DNA of 64,000 nucleotides from Meandrina meandrites (lineage: Eukaryota; Cnidaria; Anthozoa; Scleractinia; Meandrinidae). The number at the start of each line of letters is the position of its first letter. Positions within the stretch are counted from its first letter, which is position 1. The stretch lies in contig OY855908.1 in assembly GCA_963693305.1 (NCBI GenBank), positions 18,556,993 to 18,620,992 of the forward strand, written 5' to 3'. The notes below the pieces were generated by a model, which saw only the letters and a list, made by a program, of their open reading frames with translations, ran no database searches and had not been told where the DNA came from. Positions 1-11,997 of this stretch are shown here, piece by piece. A program made the translations under genes and the position numbers.

Positions 1-2151
1 GTCATTCCGGAAAGATTTGGGGAGCGCGCTAAATTTGTTACTGATTAGTAGAGCCCTCGTCGTTCCCAGGGTTTCCCCCTCTTCTTGTTCTGGGGGACGG
101 GGTGGGGAGTACTTCCATATACATGCTATATGCCGCTGTGCAGGGTGGGGTTTCAAGCAATTTTTGCTCAATAAGACTAGGCTAGTACATTGTGATTGAA
201 ACTTTCCACTGAAAGAACCTTATGTAAATATCAATACAAATCATTAAAGGAATCTTAAAAGCAACTGTCTGCAGTTGTAATAGAGTGTCTGAAGAACAGC
301 AAGTCTCAAGTAGAGTGGCAATTTTTATGTGTTTGATAGTTACATACTGTGATTACTCTTACCAATAGACACATCAGTTGTGTTTTATCAGCTTTAAGCT
401 TGGCAGTTGCCATTGTACATATTTATATCAGTCTTTCATGAATCCATCAGTACAATTTATTGATAAAGTTTGATGTTGCCTTCTTCTGAATTAGTGCAAA
501 ATTTGCACAGAATAAAATTTTGAAATCTGTTGCCTTGTTGTAATGTCCTTTGTGGTGACTACAGAAACTTCACTTTTGATCTTCAGATGAAAACTTAATT
601 TAATTCTCATAGTTGTCTTTAGGACAAAAACAATATTCACCTTATCAAATGCGATTTAAAACTAAATGATATTTGAACTCTAGCTTGTGTTACAAAGGCC
701 AAATTCATATATCGCAATGAGGTATGGTCAACACTTGAGATTAAAACTGTTGTAAAAAATATTATCCAAAAACGTGAATATGTTAATTTTTGATCACGTA
801 AACAAATGCAAGTCAACTCTAAATTATCTGGTTATATATATATTAATTTTGAAATTAACCTAACAAACTAACAAATGATAGAAACTCGAAAAAATAGTTT
901 AAGCTTAATTAAGGTTTCATCACCCCGATTTCATTCAAACTGAAGCGAAGATGATGAACAAATAATAACACTAATTCCAGTGAACACATGACAAGTCGGT
1001 TTGCTGCTTGCATGAGGAAAATAACTCCTGCTTTTATATGAACATCTAAAAGAAACAACGACAGAAACTTATCATTATCGACGGAAACGAATGCCACAAA
1101 TACAAACGGTTTTCGCTGTTTGCAGGAAATTATGAAGCAAGTTTCCGAACAAATGTTTAAATATAACAGTTCATTTGCTAAAAGCCTTATGCAAAATGAA
1201 ATACGATGGTAACCAAGGGAATCTTACCTTTGCATCCAGATGGTAAAGCGTTCATTTCATTTGAGCTTGCATCGATCATAATTTCTTGATGCGGCTGCAT
1301 TGTAGTCATTTAGTCGCCGTCCAAATGCATGTAAACATTTCCCAACGATCGATTATCATCGCTTTAAGACTTTGGTGCTCATTTCTCTGCAGTCGGGTAT
1401 TCTTAAGCATGATTCCATTTCGTTTAAGAACTCCACAAACGTGTATTTTGATATGATAATGACATGAATGCAACGAACACCCATTTGTTTTTTCGAGCCA
1501 ACAGCCGCCATATCGGATCTCTCCTACATCTTGATGGTCTTGATGGATACATCGCCACTTCTAAGACTTTAAAACCCATTTGTTCACTTGAGCATACTTG
1601 AGCACATTTTCTGATCGTTTGTGAGGTCTTCAAAAGTGTATTTTGATCAAAGGTGTACCGAAAGGAACAAAAATCCGCCATTTTAATTTTAGCGTCGGAC
1701 TCGCACGAGAGACGCCATTGCAGCTCATGTTGTAAACATGTACTGCCGCCTTTGTTCCACCCCATCCCCCACATATATGAACATAAGACAATGGCCCAAC
1801 TTTGTGGACAAATCAAAACCTAGCGGGGGAGACAGGGGTGAACGTGTTTAATTCATTTTTAATGTGGATTTAATGCATACATTAATTGTTTAACGGGAAT
1901 GGAGTGACATCCAACCCTCACTATACCTCATGGTATTTATCATACCATGAGGTAATAAACGGCACGCAATGCATGCAGAAGCGATGACGTTTCACAAGGG
2001 GTCTTTGATAATTTTCAGGACATTTGTCAAAAAATTAGGGTACATAAAAGTAACTGACAACTTCTGTGCTGAATGATTGTTCAACAAAAATTGCGTTATC
2101 TTGGCGTGACATACGATATACGATATACGATGCAAGGTCAAATGCTGTCTA
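1..2151. other. No recognisable gene
   Basis: I see no protein family, RNA gene or paired repeat ends in this stretch. It is A+T-rich with scattered short open frames. The longest is 130 codons on the minus strand near 1424-1816; it has no recognisable motif and no splice context. A perfect short palindrome at 1924-1954 is listed separately. The segment ends at the target site of gypsy element A. Confidence 0.6.
1924..1954. repeat. Perfect 13-bp-arm hairpin
   Basis: The arms tacctcatggtat (1924-1936) and ataccatgaggta (1942-1954) are exact reverse complements around a 5-nt loop. No flanking duplication is evident. It could be a tiny foldback remnant or chance. Confidence 0.7.
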
Positions 2152-2156
2152 AAATT

Positions 2157-2294
2157 TGTAGTATATACCGGAAGTGACGCTTTCGTCACGTGTACACCTA
2201 ACCATGTGCTTGTAGTGGATCCGCCATCTTGAAATACAAATGTTGTTGTGTTCCTGAGTTCTCGGTGTGTTTCTTCTCTCACGAAGCTATCACA
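2157..2294 (+). repeat. 5' LTR of gypsy element A
   Basis: It begins tgtagtatataccgg and ends gaagctatcaca, so it has the usual TG...CA ends. It matches 11855-11992 over all 138 bp. It is directly preceded by aaatt and followed by the primer-binding-like site. Confidence 0.95.
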
Positions 2295-2296
2295 TT

Positions 2297-2314
2297 TGGC
2301 GACGAGGATAAAAA
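2297..2314 (+). other. Primer-binding-site-like sequence, element A
   Basis: Two bases after the 5' LTR the sequence reads tggcgacgaggata. It starts with TGG, complementary to a tRNA CCA end, at the position expected for a minus-strand primer site. The matching tRNA was not identified. Confidence 0.6.
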
Positions 2315-2350
2315 TCGGACATCAGACCAACCTGTCAAGAACTCTGAATT

Positions 2351-5300
2351 ATGGCCGTCTGTTTAAGTGGACTAACTGGTCCCGCGGCGTTCGACACTGT
2401 CGGCGACCCGCCACTCTTTCGCAGCGTTGGCGAATTTGGAAGGATGAATTTGAACTTTTCGTTACAGCATCAGGCATCGACGACCCGAAACAGCAACGAG
2501 CCCTTCTTTTGCACCTAGCAGGACCCGGTGTGTGAGAAATCTTTTGAACCATCCCCGAGGAAACGAAAGGTGACGCTAAAGACTTCAAGAAAGCCATGGA
2601 ATCGCTCACCGATTATTTCAAGTTGAAGAAAAATATTGCGATGGCCAGACAAAACTTTCTGACAGCAACGCTGACGCCAGGTGAGCGAATAAATAACTTT
2701 GTGACTAGACTAAGCAGTTTGGCCGAACATTGCGAGTACGGAGAAGAGAAAGATAACATGACGAGAGACCAAGTACTGACATACATTAAGGACAAGAACC
2801 TAAAGTCTAAACTATATCGTACCGAGAATTTAACCTTATCCAAGCTCTTAGACGTTGTAAGTCAGTATCATGACAAAGAGGCCCTCATCCTTCAGCCCGA
2901 AGAACAAATCAATCGAGTAGAGGCAACTGATCATGACAAACAAACCAATTCCCCAATGAAATTCCAAGGGCGATGTTGGAATTGTAACAGAACAGGGCAC
3001 TTAGCAAAGGACTGTCGCTGTTCACGTGACCATGTTTGCGAAACCTGCGGCAGACGTGGGCATTTCCCTGTTTGTTGCCGATATAACCAAGAACATGCCA
3101 GCAACACAAATCGTTCATCCAGTCAGGGGAGAGCCCAACAGCAAGCCAGAAAGGGAGGAAAATGGGAGAAAGTACAGGCTGTCACCCAGCAACAGGATAC
3201 AGAGAATGTAGAGGATGATGCCTTCTATGTATTTACTGCCACCATTGGTGAAGGCCTTGAGACACTTGAACTGCGTATAAACAATAAGTTAGTTAATGTT
3301 ATTGTCGATTCAGGTGCCAGCTGTAATCTCGTGTCTGAAGATGTATTTAAATTTATTACCAGGGGGGAAACAACCTTAGCGGAGTGTGATAGAAGTGTAT
3401 ATACATATGCACACTCACAACCCCTAGAGCTAAAGGGAAGCTGTATGTTGAAAGTCACTGTACCACAAACCAATATGTCAGCAATTGCGGAATTTTATAT
3501 AGTCCCAAGCCATGCCGCAACCCTGCTAGGTCGTAAAACGTCTGAGATGCTTGCAATCCTTAAGATCGGAATTAATGTAAACAACTGTAGCATAATTCTT
3601 GAAAATGCCCAACCTATAGACGAAAAAGCTTCTCTTAGAGCTAGATTCCCAAAAGTCTTTGAGGGCCTTGGCAAACTAAAGGGTTACCAGCTGAAATTAC
3701 ACCAGGACGATAGTATCCCACCTGTGGCACAACCCCTGTGTCGAATTCCATTCAGCAGGAGACAGAAAGTGACAGAAAAGCTGAAGCAGTTAGAGGAGCT
3801 GGATGTCATTGAAAAAGTCAATGGCCCCACCAGCTGGATCAACCCACTTGTGGCTGTGGAGAAGCCCAACGGTGATATCCGAATCTGTTTGGATATGAGG
3901 CAGGCGAATCGTGCAATCCTTAGGGAAAAGCACCCAGTTCCCACAGTGGAAGAAACCTTACAGGAGATCTCGGAGGCAAAAGTTTTCAGTAAACTTGACC
4001 TAAACATGGCGTTCCATCAAATAGAGCTCCACCCTGACTCACGTGACGTGACCACCTTCGCGGCCCCAGATGGCCTGTATCGATACAAGAGGCTATTCTT
4101 TGGCGTCAATATGGCAACAGAGTAGTTTCAGCAGTTGATATGGCAAATACTAAAGGATTGTCCCGGTGCCTACAACCTGCATGATGATGCGAGAGTAGTT
4201 GGGCGTGATCATAAAGAACATGATGAAAACCTTGACAGAGTAATGTGTAAATTTGAAGAGAATGGATTGACCCTCAACTATGAAAAGTGTGTCATTGGAG
4301 CCAAGAGTATGGTGTATATGGGCGAAGTGCTCACTGGAGAGGGATTGCAGGTCTCCAAGAAGAGAGTGGAAGCCATTGTTGATGCTCCGAGACCACAAAA
4401 TCAATCCGAAGTGAGAAGTTTTCTGGGATCTGCCCAATTCTGTGCAAAGTTCATCCCAGGCTTTTCAACCATATCAAGCCCCTTATGGGACCTCACATGC
4501 ACGGGCAAGTCCTGCAGTTGGGGCGCCAAGGAAGAAGAAGCCTTTGAACAAATTAAGAACTTATTAACGAAAGCCCCAGTCATGGCCTATTTCACCAAGG
4601 ATGCAAAGACCCGCCTCGTAACAGATGCATCGCCTGTTGGTCTTGGTGCAGTCCTCGAACAACAACAAGAGGATGGTTTGTACAGGCCTGTCTACTACGC
4701 CAGCCGCAAGTTGAGTAGTGTAGAGAAAAGGTACTCCCAGTTCGAAAGACAGGCGTTAGCAGTGCGGTGGGCCTGTCAGAAATTCTACCTGTACTTGTAT
4801 GGAATTGACTTTGAGCTCCGTACAGATCACAAACCATTGCTAACTGTCTTGGGTGCCAGGAGTACACCCCCATCAGCACGCATTGAAAGATGGTTATTGT
4901 ACCTCCAGCAATTTCGCTATGTAGTCACGCACATTCCCGGTAAAGAGAACGTTGCGGATGCCCTAAGCCGCCTCCCAGTAGGTCAAGCTGAGGACCACGA
5001 TGCGAGTGAAACCAGAGAATATGCCTGCAGCGTCGCTAGTGAAGCAATACCAGCAGCACTTACACCCCAAGAAGTTGAACGAGCATCGGAGAAGGACCCC
5101 ACCTTGCAGTTGGTGCGTCAAGCTGTTACTTCAGGAGATTGGAGTCGCTTATCGGGCACTATGTACAAAGCCTTGGCAGAAGAGCTTTGGGTCCTAGGCC
5201 AGCTTGTCCTCAGAGGTAATCGTATTATCATGCCGGAGACCCTCTGGAAGCATACCATCACACTCGCACACGAGGGCCATCAGGGAATGACACGCACAAA

Positions 5301-5355
5301 GGCCCGTCTCAGGGAAAAGGTATGGTGGCCCAACATGGACAAGCAAGTTGAGCAG
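2351..5355 (+). pseudogene. gag-pol of gypsy element A (gag, PR, RT, RNase H, start of IN), disrupted
   Basis: A likely gag start is the ATG at 2351. The frame shifts near 2410 and then meets two TGA codons (2533 and about 2548). An open frame of 509 codons follows (2596-4125). It carries two CCHC zinc knuckles (C127-x2-C-x4-H-x4-C140 and C148-x2-C-x4-H-x3-C160), a protease D-S-G at residues 238-240, and the front of RT. A single in-frame TAG at 4123-4125 splits RT. The next frame (4135 onward) holds the RT catalytic loop, written L-H-D-D instead of the usual Y-x-D-D. It continues through RNase H (TDAS...GLGAVL) and the integrase HHCC histidines, and then stops at the nested insertion. The product would be inactive. 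The domain order is certain; the exact gag start is less so. Confidence 0.9.
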
Positions 5356-5376
5356 AGCAAAGGAGACTATTGTCTG
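5356..5376 (+). repeat. Left terminal inverted repeat
   Basis: It starts agcaaaggagactattgtc. Read in inverse, the partner at 10644-10664 differs at only two positions. It lies directly against the left gttgagcag copy. Confidence 0.85.
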
Positions 5377-8326
5377 CGCATGCTCGAAATATCTCCGAGA
5401 TAAATTCAAAATTGTGCTTGAGACGCGGGAAGCTGTTTTCGAAGGTGTCGAGTTCTACACTTTGACTTTGACAGGAAAGGATTCCGCGCAGATATAGCAG
5501 AAAGTTAAGGGAAATGCTTCAGTGAACAGATTAATTCAAGCTGAAGAAAGGAAACTTTGTGTGGGACTGTAACTAAATTTTATTGCGAATGATAAATGTC
5601 GTTTGCTTGTTTGTGTTGACCAAAATCAAGATGGCAGTTGTGTGGACGGAAAATGTTGGGAGATTTTCGGAGTATATGCCTTCTCCAGACGAATCACGAA
5701 CGCCACATTGAAACCAAACCAAAAGAGGTTTGTTTTTCGGGTAAGTTGAACTTTCAACTGGCTCCTATAATTTAAATTTAGCTTCAACTATTTATCTTGC
5801 AGGTATCGAGTAATTTAGCGTATCTTGTGCTCACAAAATGTCAACAACACTCGACAAAGACCTAAAATATTTACCTTACACTTAGATTATGTGTAGATAA
5901 AGCATTTAGCCCAATGTCTAAAGCCTTGTTTGTTTCCAATTTAATTGATTTATATCGCTTAATACAGTGGATTGGAATGACAATCGAAGAGAGTACGGTG
6001 TTCATGTAATTTGATTTTTTGTTTTACTGTTATGAAATTTTGGCACCTTTGATCCGAGACTTTTGTCTCCCTTCGTGATATGGGAATTCCCACCACTGGG
6101 TGGCTGATCCATTTGTATACTATACGTTGGCAAGGTTTTGTAGATTTTCAAGCTGTATCACGGTATACTCCAATTCGGAAAAGTGCCTGATGGTACAATA
6201 TCAATTTTCAAATTCAGCTTAGAAACCTACAAACTTTTCAGCCCTCGGAAATAACGGGAAATATAGTCCACTGGAAAAGAAAAGCCACGGTTTACTTAAA
6301 GCCGAGTTGAAGTTTGGGTCTGCCAAATTTTGTTATCATAGGCCTTACCAAAAGAAATGAGTCAACATTTGATTCCGCGAAATTCGCTCGCAGGTCTGTT
6401 TTGTAGGCTGATTCAATTTGTCAGGGCGTGCATTTTTTGGATGATCAAAATAACAAAATTGTGATATGAGAATCGGCTTAAAGCACTGAGCTTATGATTC
6501 TTCCTTGACAATTTGACGAAAAAATCACTCATTTGAATAGTGTACCGGTTGCCCAAAATGCAGCTGGAAGAGAAATCTCATAAGAACGAAATTCGTTCCT
6601 TTCGCTGGTGGCGTGACATCCTGGGCTTTCGAATGCACTGAACTATTTAGCTTTGCGGTTCGTAAAATATCTTACATTCAAAAGTGCCCATCATAATAGT
6701 TTTAAAGTTAATGTTTTGAGCACTGTCGAAAGTTTTTTGGTGATGAATTTCTCATTTTTTATCTCACAGATGCAGCTGGGCCAAAAGTACATGACAGAAT
6801 TAACACTCAGAGTGCATTTTATTGACATAGTACATGTATCCACAATAAACAATAAAGAAAGTCTTTTTTGGAAAACGTTGGTCTCCTGGTTAAAGTCATT
6901 AAGAAGACAGGCCACAGCCATAATTTTCTTCCATTCAAAATGGGGTCCACAACATCTTTCATATAAAGATTTGAGTACTTTTTTTTGTGTTTACTTAAAG
7001 CATGCAAATGAAATTGCTTTTCATAAAACGTTGCACCTAGCATTTTGTGATGGCAACATTTACTCGATATTTTGAATTTTCATCAGAACAAAAATGGAAT
7101 AGTGAACATGTACTGTGTGTGCTTGCTACAAGGTATGTGTGTATAACCCTACAGCATGCTGGTTTTACTGGTAGAAGACCAGTACATACAAAGTATCATT
7201 GACAGGAGTGCATGCACTGTCAGAAGGAGAAAGAACAACATCAGACAACTTAAGCAATCCTTGATCCAATTTTATTGTCCATAACTATTTAGACAATTTT
7301 TAAGCTTATTGAGCATTATCAATAATTTCAAAAGGCAAAATGTAAAATATTCAATATTCCATGCACACATTCCAGGCTCACTGATATAAGTTATTTACAA
7401 CATTTACAACATATAATATTCAGTTTATTGAGTATTATCAATTAAAAAATATTTAATAGTAAAATACAATAATATAATAATATTATTTACAGAATTCTTT
7501 ATACAAATTCCATGCACGCATGGGTTTTTTATGTACCTTTATCACACTCATTGATATGACTGAAATTATTGTAGTTAAGTGTGACAATACTTTCCTTATA
7601 AAATACATATTTAAAGCACTCGATATGTGCAATGCCAAAGGCATACTTTTGCTAAATGCCAACTTTTGCCCATGAGGTTTATAATACTTTACATGCACAC
7701 TATTGGGGTGTACTTGTTACTTACTTTCAATACTGTTCCTGAATAACAATAAAATGATTGTTATAATGTATATCACAAACCCAACACAAAAAAATTGAGA
7801 TTAGCACCACACATGGAAGCAGAAATATTACAAGCACTGCTGTTCAATAAGTGCCACTCCCTTTGAAAACCGTGTGGTGCTAATTTATAGCAACTGAGTT
7901 CTACAGTGGTGCAGCTCATTTAATCGTATTGCAAAACAGACAGATATACACATTTCAAATCAACGTTTTCAGGGAAGTGATTCTGCTCAAACAAAGTAAG
8001 AAAAACCGAAAGGATTTTCAATTCAAATAAAACATTTGGAAAACAGTTATTTCTGTAGCAATTATTGCAAAATAATGGAATTTATAAGTTTACAAACTGC
8101 AACCAAGAGATTACAACTATTAAGATTGGTGGTAACATAATTTCAGCACGTTAATAATTTAGTGCAATCTATTTTTGTAGTTAATGCAACCATCATAGTA
8201 GGGTTCTACTACTAAAAGAAGCAATGAATGTACCAGAAAGCAACAACTGTTACAGTATCTGCAAGCAATGCTTTTGTTGTTTGGAAGACCCACACACAAA
8301 GGAGTTTCAATAAATTTAAGTAGCAG

Positions 8327-8600
8327 GTACACCGAGCTAATGGTCAGAGTGCTGGGCCCCACATTGAGCAGTCTGGGTTGGTGGCCAGGCCAATTGCAAG
8401 CACTGTGTTGTGTTCTTGGGCAAGACACTTAACTCTCATAGTGCTTCTCTCCACCCTGGGGTATAAATGGGTACAGCAAATTTACTGCTGGGGGTAACCG
8501 TGTGATGGACTAGCATTCCATCCAGTGGGGAGTAGAAATAACCCTAGTCACTTCATGCTAAGGAAACCACTGTAAGCTCAGCCTTGTTGACCACTTTGCT
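8327..8600 (+). mobile_element. tRNA-derived SINE-like repeat
   Basis: The segment has a pol III-like head, with an A-box-like ctaatggtcagagtgctgg and a degraded B-box-like gggttggtggcc. A body follows with cttgggcaagacacttaa, ccaccctggggtataaat and gatggactagcattccatcc. I recall this body as a widely dispersed SINE of marine invertebrates, including corals. That is recollection and was not searched. The 3' end is set by where the familiar sequence fades, so it is approximate. Confidence 0.6.
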
Positions 8601-9502
8601 CAAATTCAGCTTTTATGTATACCTCATAAGTATATAGGTGGTTGCCAATGTAAAATTATTGAAATGGGTTATAATGCATTCCCTCAAAGCCACCCTCCCT
8701 GGCCCTTGAACAATGTAAAACATAAACTGAAAACTTACCTAACAGTGTTTGAAGTAGTGAAATGGCTGGAAACAGCAATAGCATCAACATTTAATTTACT
8801 TACTTTTATTATACAACTGTAAACTGACTGGATAACAAACAATTCATATGAGGAAGAAGACAGAGGAGAAATAGAGAAACACTTGAGGAAAGACAGAGCT
8901 AAACAGTTGGTTCTCATTCATGAAATGTTCTACATTACTAGTTATTCGTTCCACGGAGTTCCAACCTAAAATTATAAGGGACAAGATAAATATATAAATG
9001 TTGTAACTAATCTCGTAACATTCACTTTTTGTGGAGTTTGGACTGAATTTTTCAGCACAAGTTGTATGTTGGCAAGTAAAGTTCAAACAATAAAGAAAAG
9101 AAAAGTGCACGGTTTACTTTCAAGAAATGAGGTGACTATAAAAAAAGAACTTTTTTAATCCCTGATTAAAAAGAAAAACACATTTACTGAATAATAATAC
9201 CATGCTGGTATCCTGCAAAAATGTTATATACATTGTACTGTAATGTAACAACCCATCAATTTCTTTGAAGTTAGTAGCTGTGAGGCAAATGTAGAAACAA
9301 GCTAAGAGAAAGAGTTCAGAGTTAGGAGGATGAAGGACAAGGTGTTAACTTGCAAGAAAAAGTAAAGTCTTTAAGACTTGCTTAAAATGAATGTAATTGC
9401 CCTTTTTAGAGGTAATCTAAGGAAATCTTCATTAATTTTGGAGAGGGAGTCAGGCTATGATGATTTCGCAGTTTGAAAATATAAGATTTTATGATCCCCA
9501 TC

Positions 9503-9506
9503 CCCC

Positions 9507-9537
<31 letters not shown>

Positions 9538-9542
9538 ACACC
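9503..9542. repeat. Compound C(n)-CA(n) microsatellite
   Basis: A run of about 25 C is followed directly by about ten CA units. The same compound arrangement recurs at 38219-38250 in an unrelated context. Confidence 0.95.
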
Positions 9543-10643
9543 TCAAAAAAGAACCGTTTACACGTTTAGACTCTGTAACATCTCTTTGCCCTTGAATCTA
9601 CTGGGCTGTATGTTATAGAAAGAGTTTTGACTAATAGTTACACAGCAAACTTCCCCAAGGGAAGGTTACAAGGTGCTATGTGTAAGAAATGACATGGATA
9701 TACCTGAAGATTTTAGCAGTTATGGGTGGTTAATAATAATTTCAGGTGCACTATATGTTGGCTGCTGATAATTCCCAAGCCAGTTGTAGCTTTGGTTATG
9801 ATCATGAACTGTTTGAAAACACAAACACAAATAAACTTCTCTGATAATCTATCTGGTGAAGGCAAATTCTACTTTCAAGAACAGAATTTCACAGCATTAT
9901 AAACAGCAGCAATTGTGCAGTCATTACTGCCCAATTGACCAGGATTAACTGTTGACCTTGAAACAGAAATCACCCATTCAGTTGTATCAGGACTGACTTG
10001 TCTTTCCTGTACAACAACTTGGCCCTGTGAAGGAGAAGTAAAAGATATGTGTAAAAAAATAAGCCTACGTCTGTCACTTGAATTTGGTAGAGGCGTGGGC
10101 AACACTACTTCTGAAACTTTTTTTGCATTTAAGAAGAAGAGTGATTAAACCTAATTAAACAGAAAGCACTTAAAATTAATTTATCTTAGCAACGTGCGAG
10201 TAAGCTTTGAACCTACCTGCTGCACTGACGTAACCAATTTTCGCCGGGTGAACTCTGACAATTTCCCTCCTTCTTAGTTTGCAGCAACATTTTCTACAGC
10301 GCTCTTCTTTTCCAAACTGCATGTTTTGAATGAGTTTTTCTGCATCCGGCAGACTTACGGAACATTTTAAGCACACTCATTTTAGCTTGCTCGCTCGAAT
10401 TAAAAGCGAAAACCTGTGAAGAATATGACTTTCCCGCCCCTAAAATACCTTCTGCTAAATATTTTTCTGCCAATTCGAGGAAAGGAACAACGCCTGAAAC
10501 TGCCACATTTACCTGAAACTCAAGAACAAGTTATCAAGCAAAGACAACTGAAAATCGCCCTTTCGACCGCCATCTTTGTTTATACCATTTTAGTGGCGCG
10601 CGCATTAACAAGAATCTGGGTACGAGGGAAAAAATTGACCAAT

Positions 10644-10664
10644 CAGACAAAAGTCTCCTTTGTT
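10644..10664 (-). repeat. Right terminal inverted repeat
   Basis: It ends aagtctcctttgtt, the inverse of the left end at 5356. It is followed at once by the right copy of the 9-bp target duplication. Confidence 0.85.
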
Positions 10665-10673
10665 GTTGAGCAG

Positions 10674-11722
10674 TCTATAAAAGCCTGTCATCCTTGCCAG
10701 CTAGTTGGCCCAAGAAGTAAGGCACAACCCATCAGATCCACAATGCTACCCGAAGGCCCATGGAGTGACATAGCCGTCGACCTGTTGGAGATTCCCGGAG
10801 GAAACCACCTTCTCGTAGCAGTAGACAACTACTCACGCTGGCCTGAGGTTATCCTGTTGAGGAAGACGGATGCAGCGCATGTCACAAGAGCCATGGAGGG
10901 CATGTTCCAAACACACGGCCTACCCCTCAGTGTTCGCAGCGACAATGGCCCACCATTTTCCTCCACACAGTTCGAAGGCTTCCTCGACTACCTGGGAATA
11001 GTGCACAAAAAAGGGATCCCGTACTGGCCTCAGAGTAATGGTGAGGTTGAACGCTGTAATGAAACCCTGCTGAAGATAATAAGAATCGCCAATTTAGAAG
11101 GAAAAGACTGGAAAAAAGCATTACAAGATTTTCTCTTCCAATACCGGACCACACCTCACACAGTGACTGGATTGTCACCAGCCGAACTACTGATGGGTCG
11201 ACGACTTAACGACAAGCTTCCAAGAGTAGCTATCCCAACTGACAGGATCACCGAGGCCCACTGGCAGCAGCTCCTTCGCGAAAGAGATGCACGTGCAAAG
11301 CTCCGACAAAAAGAGTATGCGGATAGCAAGCGGTCAGCATAATACAGTGACATCGGGGAAGGAGATCGCATCCTGCTCAACAAGAGTCGCGATAACAAAT
11401 TATCACCCAGCTTTGAACCACTGCCATATAAAGTTGTCGAGAAGAAGGGTAATGCTGTCCTTATACAAGATCAGGAAGGAAACACCAAGATGCGAAATGC
11501 AAGCCACATGACCCTTCCACTGAAACCCATGGGAGACAGAAGAGAAATGAGACTTCCATCACAAGACAGTCAGAAGCAGCCGTGTTAAGTCCACCGAGCC
11601 ACGTCGATGAACATCTTCCTGTACCTTCTGAGTCCAGTCCAAGTGCTCCTCCTTCGCGGCCTGTTCGTGCTAGGCAGCCTCCAGCCTGGATGAAAGACTT
11701 TGTGTCCGTTTGTGCCTGTTAG
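10674..11722 (+). pseudogene. Integrase remainder of gypsy element A
   Basis: The frame resumes exactly where it was cut at 5355, with the second half of the HHCC zinc finger (CHPCQ). The catalytic core follows: D in DIAVDLLE, D in RSDNGPPF, and E in GEVERCNE, so the DDE triad is present. The frame hits TAA at 11340-11342. The same frame continues beyond it with a GPY/F-like C-terminal module (FEPLPYKVV) to a TAA at 11586-11588. A shifted frame then carries a proline- and arginine-rich tail to a TAG near 11720. The sequence upstream of 10674 that reads open from 10416 belongs to the nested insertion, not to the integrase. Confidence 0.9.
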
Positions 11723-11841
11723 AAACATTCCTCGAATATGTATTGTTGACTTTATCTGAGATTAATTTGTTTATGGTTTAAGGACATTGAACATTGAATA
11801 CTTGGACACTAACCGTTTGCATGATAGGAAGTTCAGTATTA

Positions 11842-11854
11842 AGTGGAGGGGGGA
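11842..11854 (+). other. Polypurine tract of gypsy element A
   Basis: The purine run agtggagggggga directly abuts the 3' LTR. This is the expected plus-strand priming site. Confidence 0.85.
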
Positions 11855-11992
11855 TGTAGTATATACCGGAAGTGACGCTTTCGTCACGTGTACACCTAAC
11901 CATGTGCTTGTAGTGGATCCGCCATCTTGAAATACAAATGTTGTTGTGTTCCTGAGTTCTCGGTGTGTTTCTTCTCTCACGAAGCTATCACA
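11855..11992 (+). repeat. 3' LTR of gypsy element A
   Basis: It is 138 bp and identical by eye to the 5' LTR at 2157-2294. It is followed by the target duplication aaatt (11993-11997). Confidence 0.95.
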
Positions 11993-11997
11993 AAATT

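Larger units (their letters stand above)
5356..10664. mobile_element. 5.3-kb DNA transposon with short TIRs and 9-bp target duplication
   Basis: It interrupts the integrase of element A. The 9-mer gttgagcag is duplicated at 5347-5355 and 10665-10673. Removing one copy and the insert restores the integrase frame. The ends are inverted: agcaaaggagac at the left and, read in reverse, aacaaaggagac at the right; 19 of the first 21 positions match. A 9-bp duplication fits Mutator-like (MULE) elements best; Merlin (8-9 bp) is an alternative. I see no transposase: the longest frame is 140 codons (6653-7075) with no motif. It is therefore probably non-autonomous, or its transposase is too decayed or intron-split to read. 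It carries a SINE (8327-8600) and a C/CA microsatellite. Confidence 0.85.
2157..11992 (+). mobile_element. Ty3/gypsy LTR retrotransposon A, interrupted
   Basis: This is a complete gypsy-type element on the plus strand: LTR, primer-binding-like site, gag, protease, RT, RNase H, integrase, purine tract, LTR. The target duplication aaatt is visible at 2152-2156 and 11993-11997. The two 138-bp LTRs read identically, which normally means recent insertion. Even so, the coding region has several stops and frameshifts, and the integrase is split at 5355/10665 by a 5309-bp insertion with its own 9-bp duplication. Without that insertion the element would be about 4.5 kb, a compact size for the family. 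Domain order RT-RNase H-IN places it in Ty3/gypsy rather than copia. Confidence 0.95.

Noticed and set aside
1424..1816. 130-codon minus-strand open frame
   Set aside because: No recognisable motif, low-complexity residue mix and no splice or promoter support. Open frames of this length are expected by chance in a 64-kb window.
6653..7075. 140-codon open frame as a possible transposase of the 5.3-kb element
   Set aside because: No DDE, zinc-finger or other transposase motif; Phe/His/Lys-rich composition reflects A+T-rich DNA.
9503..9542. C(n)-CA(n) tract as a regulatory or Z-DNA element
   Set aside because: The same compound microsatellite occurs at 38219 in an unrelated context and there is no nearby gene. 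A plain microsatellite suffices.
10416..10673. N-terminal 86 codons of the open frame that continues into the integrase
   Set aside because: This part lies inside the nested transposon, left of the second gttgagcag copy, and only happens to be in frame with the integrase.
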